NCBI RefSeq assembly: GCF_006974125.1
Contig: NZ_CP037858.1
Location: 1-64,000, forward strand
Reading direction: 5' to 3'
DNA: 64,000 nucleotides
Origin: Stenotrophomonas maltophilia
GTDB taxonomy: Bacteria > Pseudomonadota > Gammaproteobacteria > Xanthomonadales > Xanthomonadaceae
Shown here: piece by piece, positions 59,602 to 64,000 of the stretch
How the letters are laid out: the number at the start of each line of letters is the position of its first letter
How positions within the stretch are numbered: the first letter of the stretch is position 1
Position numbers and translations under genes: made by a program
Notes under the pieces: model-generated
What the model was told of the DNA's origin: nothing
What the model saw: the letters and a program-made list of their open reading frames with translations, nothing else
The model's database searches: none

Positions 59602-60546
59602 TCAGGCCTGGGTAATGGCGGCCGCTTCCTCGGTTGCGGCCGGCGCTTCTGCCGGGAGCTCGGCTTCCACCGCAGGCTGTGGCAACACGCCATGGTCGGG
59701 GAACAGGCGGGGCAGCTCAGCCACGAAACGCGCGATGCAGGCCTCTGCAAAGTCACGCGAGGCGGCCTTGGCCTTCGCATAGTCGTCTGCCTGCCATTCC
59801 TGCAACGGGGCAACCCGTGCTTCGTCCCGGCAGTGCACGCCCTGGCCGCCACTGGCGCTGCGGAACAGCTTGCGCACCACCGGGAAACCGATGGTTACAT
59901 CGTGGCGCAGCTCGTAGGGAGTCTCTGCGTCGCTGAGCTTCTGGTAAACCAGCGACCACTGACCGGCGCTGGCTTCCACGGTGCGCTCGTCGCTGGGAAT
60001 GGCGCCGGGATGGGCCGCGAAATAGAGTGCCAGCTGCTCGCGGATCATGCCGGGCAATGCGCCGAAGGCCGGGCTGGGCACCGAGTGGATGTCCTCGCCA
60101 CGAACGTTGTTCTTGCTGAAGCTGTTGCTGGTGCCGATGTCACCTACGCCGGTGACGAACGCCAGAGCAGACAGACCGACCTTGGCGGCGGTGACGGCAG
60201 CGGTGTCGGCGCGCATCACCAGGCGCAGCACCTGATCGCCCAGGCGATTGCCGTTGGGGCCGGCACCCAGCCCTGAGGTGACCTTGATGTGCTGCAGGCT
60301 GCTGTAGTCGAGATGGGGCGCCGCGGCGGCTGTGACATTCCCGATGGCCGGATCGGCCGGCGGGGTGGCGTGCGCCGCGTCTGGCGCGGTCGCCGCATCC
60401 GTTGCTGGATCGAGCGTTGACCCGCTGGTGACTGCGGAAGCCACGACAGGCGTGGCTGCGGGGACTTCGTCGTTGGCGTAGGCCGGCGGCGCCAGCAGCA
60501 GGATGGCCGCGATCGCGGCGGTGAGGCAGGTTGGGCGTAATGCCAC
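59602..60546 (-). CDS. Exported paralogue 2 of the tandem family (half-length)
   Basis: This is a 314-residue exported protein of unknown function. GTG start at 60546 with AAGGAG; signal peptide LRPTCLTAAIAAILLLAPPA, then an Ala/Thr/Pro-rich linker (about 25-75). The middle matches the first half of the full-length paralogues (SVPSPAFGALPGMIREQLAL; AGQWSLVYQKLSDAETPYEL; LQEWQADDYAKAKAASRDFA), but the C-terminal 250 residues are missing. It ends in an Ala/Glu-rich tail. It looks like a genuine shortened member, not a broken gene. Confidence 0.75.
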   Translation of the reverse strand: MALRPTCLTAAIAAILLLAPPAYANDEVPAATPVVASAVTSGSTLDPATDAATAPDAAHATPPADPAIGNVTAAAAPHLDYSSLQHIKVTSGLGAGPNGNRLGDQVLRLVMRADTAAVTAAKVGLSALAFVTGVGDIGTSNSFSKNNVRGEDIHSVPSPAFGALPGMIREQLALYFAAHPGAIPSDERTVEASAGQWSLVYQKLSDAETPYELRHDVTIGFPVVRKLFRSASGGQGVHCRDEARVAPLQEWQADDYAKAKAASRDFAEACIARFVAELPRLFPDHGVLPQPAVEAELPAEAPAATEEAAAITQA

Positions 60547-60636
60547 GGTAGTACTCCTTGGGAAAACGAAAATGAGGCTCTGTGCGCGCTCTGGCGGTTG
60601 ATGCCCGGAGAGGGCCGAAGGCAGGGGAGCAATTGC

Positions 60637-62223
60637 TCAGCGAGGCGCGAATTCCCTGATCGGGAACGCATTGCAATGGGCGATCGCAGCAGCGATGTCG
60701 ACCGGAGCATCGGCGGCGGCACTGCGGCGCCTGTTCACCGTGGCCACCTCTTCCCACAGGCTGGGCAATACCTGCGGTGCGTCCAGTACGCGTTCGCGCA
60801 CGGCATCGTGAAGGGCGCTGCTGTAATCGGTAGTCGGTACCACCACGCACAGGCGTGTGCCGGGATTGCTGCTGGCCTGCTGCAGCATCTTCCGCAGCGC
60901 CTCGGTGCTGCCCGCGTCGTCGGTCAACCGTTCCGGTGCGCTGCCTTGGGTGGCATCCTGGATCTGCAGCTGGCCTGGGCTGAACAGCAGGACCTGCATG
61001 TCCTGCCGCGGTTCAACGCGGACCGGCGCACGCGTGCCCTCACAGATGCTGGGGGTCTTGCGTGCGACCTGTGGCGTCGTGGTGCCATCGGCGTGTACCT
61101 GGCGCAGATGCAGGCGGCACATCTTGTCGGCCACTTCCATTTCCACTTCGTAGTCCTGTCCGGGCCTGGCCACGAACTGACCCGACAACTGGCCCTCGCA
61201 GTACATGCGGCTTGATGCGTCGAAGCGCGCTTCGACGATTAGCGGCTTGCCGCCGGCGACTTCGTACTCCTGGTAGCTGAGCATGGAGAACCGCTCGTTC
61301 GCCTTGCTGCGCAGGGTTTCCGTGGCGGGGATGCCGAGCACGCCCTTGTCACCGGCGTTGTTGTACTTGACGTCGATCTTGTCGCGGTAGTCCTCGCGGC
61401 AGGCGGCGTCGGTGTACAGGGTGGTGGTCCGCCCCAGGCTGGCATAGATGCGCACCCGTGCCGGCGGCACGGCACCGCCTGCGTAGGCCGTGAGATCTTC
61501 AGCAGCAAGCGGGCGAGGGTACATCGCCGGTATTCGCTTGATGAGCTGCTCGGTGCACTTCATCGTGATCACCTGGGCGGCAATCTTGAGCCTGGCGTAG
61601 TCATTGGCCTGCCACTCGCCCAGGGTCGCCCGGTCGTCGCTGTCACTGCATCTGATGATTTCAGCCAGGGTGCCATCGGCACGGCGTTGCTCGATGGTGC
61701 TGACGTGGTTGAGGCGGTAAAGGGGATCCTTCCGCGTGTTGCCCTGGTGCACCAGCGCCCAGGTGTCTGCACTGAAGCGCAGGGTGCTGCTCTGGTTGGG
61801 CAGCGCGTCGGGCGCATAGCTGAAGTAGCCACCCACCAGCGCCCTGGCTACGTTGGGCATCAGCGTGGTGGCGGGGCTGGCCTGGCTCTCGACGATGCTG
61901 CCGGGCAGGGCGTTGCGGCGGAAGTAGTCCGGCTCATTGCCGCTGAAGAGCAGTGCGAGCCCCTTTGGCGTGAGCGACTCGCTGTCATCGGGGGTGACGA
62001 TGCGCAACGCCACGTCGGGTGCGTGGAGGCGCTTCGATGCGGTATCCGGACCACTCTGGATCTGGACGCGATCGGTCCATGCGGCGCCCTTCGTGACGGG
62101 GGCGGGGGGAGCGCCCGGAGCGGCCTGCGGCGGTGCTGGCACGCCGGCAGCGGTTGCCGCCAGCGGGGCCAGCAGAGCGGCCGCCAGCAGCGACGGTTGG
62201 TTACGGAAGAGACGCAGGGCCAT
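60637..62223 (-). CDS. Exported paralogue 3 of the tandem family (full length)
   Basis: This is a 528-residue exported protein of unknown function. The ATG at 62223 with AAGGAG gives MALRLFRNQPSLLAAALLAP, a signal peptide, then a Pro/Ala linker. The N-terminal half (about 65-260) has DVALRIVTPDDSESLTPKGL and LGEWQANDYARLKIAAQVIT; the C-terminal half contains several cysteines (YTDAACREDY, SRMYCEGQLS, DKMCRLHLRQ, SICEGTRAPV, GTRLCVVVPTTDYSSALHD). No known domain is recognised. It is the first of three minus-strand copies, each with the same AAGGAGT leader. Confidence 0.78.
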   Translation of the reverse strand: MALRLFRNQPSLLAAALLAPLAATAAGVPAPPQAAPGAPPAPVTKGAAWTDRVQIQSGPDTASKRLHAPDVALRIVTPDDSESLTPKGLALLFSGNEPDYFRRNALPGSIVESQASPATTLMPNVARALVGGYFSYAPDALPNQSSTLRFSADTWALVHQGNTRKDPLYRLNHVSTIEQRRADGTLAEIIRCSDSDDRATLGEWQANDYARLKIAAQVITMKCTEQLIKRIPAMYPRPLAAEDLTAYAGGAVPPARVRIYASLGRTTTLYTDAACREDYRDKIDVKYNNAGDKGVLGIPATETLRSKANERFSMLSYQEYEVAGGKPLIVEARFDASSRMYCEGQLSGQFVARPGQDYEVEMEVADKMCRLHLRQVHADGTTTPQVARKTPSICEGTRAPVRVEPRQDMQVLLFSPGQLQIQDATQGSAPERLTDDAGSTEALRKMLQQASSNPGTRLCVVVPTTDYSSALHDAVRERVLDAPQVLPSLWEEVATVNRRRSAAADAPVDIAAAIAHCNAFPIREFAPR

Positions 62224-62316
62224 GGTCAAACTCCTTGGAAAAACACGACAGCCGTGCCGGCCCTTCCGGGGCCGGCATTTGAAAGAGGGAATGAGACGGT
62301 GCGATGCCGCGGACGA

Positions 62317-63390
62317 TCAGCCGCGGGCGAGCGCCAACAGTCGTTCGGCAATACGTTCCAGCGGAACCTGTTCGTCGGCCGCCCCAAGCTTGAACGCGGC
62401 ACCGGGCATGCCCCAGACCACGCTGGTGGCTTCATCCTGGACCAGCGTCGGCGCGCCGGCCTGGCGCATTTCCAGCAGGCCGCGCGCGCCGTCGTCACCC
62501 ATGCCGGTGAGGATGGCGCCGATGGCGTTGCCGCCCGCGCTCTGCGCGACCGAACGGAACAGCACGTCGACCGCGGGCTTGTGACGGTTCACCGCCGGGC
62601 CATCGTCGACGCGGCAGCGCCAGCGCGCACCGTCGCGGATGATGCGCAGGTGCTTGCCGCCAGGAGGCAGGTAGGCATGGCCGGGCAGTACCGCCTCGCC
62701 GTCGCTGGCCTCGCGCACGGCCATCGCCGAGTGCCGATCCAGTCGTTCGGCAAAGGCGCTGCTGAAGCTGGCGGGCAGGTGCTGGGTCATCACCACGGCG
62801 GGAGCATCCGCAGGCATGCCTTCCAGCACCACGCGCAGTGCTTCGGTGCCGCCGGCCGAAGAACCAATCGCGATCAGGCGGTCGGTGGTGCGGAACTGTG
62901 GTGAGGCAGGGCGCATCGAGGGGGCTGTGTCCAGCGTGAGCTTCGGGACTGCAGTCCGCACCAGCGGACGTACCCGTGAGCGCGCCGCCATCTTGACCTT
63001 GGCGATGATCTCATCGGCGTAGCCCTGCAGGCCGCGCGCGACGTCCAGCTTGGGCTTGGAGACGAAGTCCACTGCGCCCAATGCCAACGCCTGCAGCGTG
63101 GTGTCGGCGCCGCGTTCGGTCAGCGACGAGATCATCACCACTGGCAGCGGGTGCAGCCGCATCAGGTTTTCCAGGAAGGCCAGGCCGTCCATGCGTGGCA
63201 TTTCCACGTCCAGCGTGATCACGTCCGGGGCCAGGCGCTTGATCTTCTCGCGCGCCAGCAGCGGGTCGGCGGCGGTGCCAACCACGTCGATGGTCGGGTC
63301 GCTGGACGGGATCTCGGTGAGCATCTGGCGCACGACGGCGGAGTCGTCGACGATCAGGACCCGGCAGGGGGCGTTGCCGGTCAGGGTCAT
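62317..63390 (-). CDS. cheB: CheB, chemotaxis protein-glutamate methylesterase
   Basis: This is a 357-residue regulator that demethylates and deamidates chemoreceptors. The receiver domain (about 8-125) has phospho-acceptor D61 ([15 protein letters not shown]). The catalytic domain (about 165-355) shows the serine in [15 protein letters not shown], histidine in [20 protein letters not shown] and aspartate in [13 protein letters not shown]. The start overlaps the cheD stop (ATGA). Confidence 0.95.
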   Translation of the reverse strand: MTLTGNAPCRVLIVDDSAVVRQMLTEIPSSDPTIDVVGTAADPLLAREKIKRLAPDVITLDVEMPRMDGLAFLENLMRLHPLPVVMISSLTERGADTTLQALALGAVDFVSKPKLDVARGLQGYADEIIAKVKMAARSRVRPLVRTAVPKLTLDTAPSMRPASPQFRTTDRLIAIGSSAGGTEALRVVLEGMPADAPAVVMTQHLPASFSSAFAERLDRHSAMAVREASDGEAVLPGHAYLPPGGKHLRIIRDGARWRCRVDDGPAVNRHKPAVDVLFRSVAQSAGGNAIGAILTGMGDDGARGLLEMRQAGAPTLVQDEATSVVWGMPGAAFKLGAADEQVPLERIAERLLALARG

Positions 63391-63983
63391 TCGAACAGCT
63401 CCACGCCACCGGTGACCGGGGCCTTGGACAGGCGCGCACGCACCGCCGATTCGGTGGCAGCCACCTCGGCCTCGTGGGCGTGCGGCAGGCGCTGCACCAC
63501 CACGCGGCCGGTATCGGCGAAGAACCAGATCTTGCGCGGATGGATGCCGCAGAGGTCCTCGGCGATGATCGGAATATGCTCGGCCTGCAGGTATTGGCGC
63601 ACGAACTCGGCGTTGCGGGTGCCGACCGGATTGCTGGTGAAGCCCTTCAGTACGTTGGCGCCGCCGAACACCTTTGCCTCGATGCGCTTGCGGTGCGCGC
63701 CGCGCTTGAGCATGTCGTTGATCAGCAGCTCCATCGCATAGCTGCCGTAGCGTGCGGGCGCACCGTCGCCAGCGTTGCCTTCCGGCAGCAGGAAGTGGTT
63801 CATGCCGCCGATCTTCAGCACCGGGTCGCGCAGGCAGGCCGCCACGCACGAACCCAGGGTGGTGGTCAGCGCGGTGGTGTCATCGACCACCAGGTACTGG
63901 GTCGGCAGCAGCTTGGCGGCAATGGTCTGGAAGCGCGCATCCTGGTAGCGCATCACATCGTCAGTACGCAGCGAGGCGTTCAT
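63387..63983 (-). CDS. cheD: CheD, chemoreceptor glutamine deamidase
   Basis: This 198-residue enzyme deamidates chemoreceptors and can interact with CheC-type phosphatases. The catalytic cysteine lies in [20 protein letters not shown] and the histidine in [30 protein letters not shown] is the conserved core. Length is usual for the family. It overlaps cheB and, at its start, probably the end of cheR. Confidence 0.94.
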   Translation of the reverse strand: MNASLRTDDVMRYQDARFQTIAAKLLPTQYLVVDDTTALTTTLGSCVAACLRDPVLKIGGMNHFLLPEGNAGDGAPARYGSYAMELLINDMLKRGAHRKRIEAKVFGGANVLKGFTSNPVGTRNAEFVRQYLQAEHIPIIAEDLCGIHPRKIWFFADTGRVVVQRLPHAHEAEVAATESAVRARLSKAPVTGGVELFE

Positions 63984-64000
63984 GCGCCGGCCTTTGCCGC
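63980..64000 (-). CDS. Last codons of an upstream gene, probably cheR
   Basis: On the minus strand an open frame AAKAGA ends in a TGA that overlaps the cheD ATG (ATGA). A cheR methyltransferase gene normally sits here, but only six codons are visible. Confidence 0.3.

Noticed and set aside
63980..64000. Firm cheR call at the right edge
   Set aside because: Only six codons are visible, so it is listed at low confidence without a gene symbol.

Overview
The window is a GC-rich (about two thirds G+C by eye) chromosomal segment of a Xanthomonadaceae bacterium, almost certainly Stenotrophomonas of the S. maltophilia complex. The evidence is a smeSyRy-smeYZ-type efflux locus, a feoABI operon, a complete rpf/DSF quorum-sensing cluster, and many short palindromes ending in GTAG (SMAG-type REP elements). 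No rRNA, tRNA, CRISPR array, prophage or insertion-sequence transposase was seen.

Layout. 0-6.7 kb: two-component genes (kinase cut by the left edge) divergent from the SmeYZ RND pump, then a small NTF2-like gene and an MliC/COG3650 lipoprotein. 6.7-10.8 kb (minus): a lipoprotein, the EF-P paralogue EfpL, an HSD10-like SDR, and leucine-catabolism genes (HMG-CoA lyase, VOC protein, methylglutaconyl-CoA hydratase). 10.9-13.3 kb: feoABI. 13.4-15.2 kb (minus): SDR, MerR regulator, flavodoxin-fold oxidoreductase. 15.3-24.2 kb: dapB, carA, carB, greA, rpfE, recJ. 24.3-28.4 kb: a DUF1176 protein divergent from a large VIT/TPR/DUF2135 secreted protein. 28.6-36.2 kb: prfB (programmed +1 frameshift) and lysS, separated by a regulator, a 520-bp compound palindrome, an aldehyde dehydrogenase and an acetolactate-synthase-like enzyme.

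36.4-44.0 kb is the DSF core: rpfG-rpfC (plus) converging on rpfB-rpfF (minus), with a compositionally foreign DUF4238-like gene between rpfC and rpfF. RpfF makes the fatty-acid signal, RpfB is the fatty acyl-CoA ligase linked to turnover, RpfC senses the signal, and RpfG is the HD-GYP output that degrades cyclic-di-GMP. RpfC has the short Xanthomonas-like membrane domain, which suggests the rpf-2 allele. 44.2-49.9 kb: betBA and betI divergent from betT around a perfect 28-bp operator. 50-57.7 kb: acnA (rpfA) and acnB, separated by a BamE-like secreted protein and a VapBC-like module.

57.9-62.2 kb holds three tandem minus-strand paralogues of an unrecognised exported family. One is full length, one is half length, and one is disrupted by a single-base change in a run of six G. 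The window ends in chemotaxis genes cheB and cheD, and probably the last codons of cheR.

Most worth a second look: the compound palindrome at 30.7-31.2 kb, the exported paralogue array with its homopolymer frameshift, the foreign gene between rpfC and rpfF, and a vestigial acnA 3' end downstream of the intact acnA.
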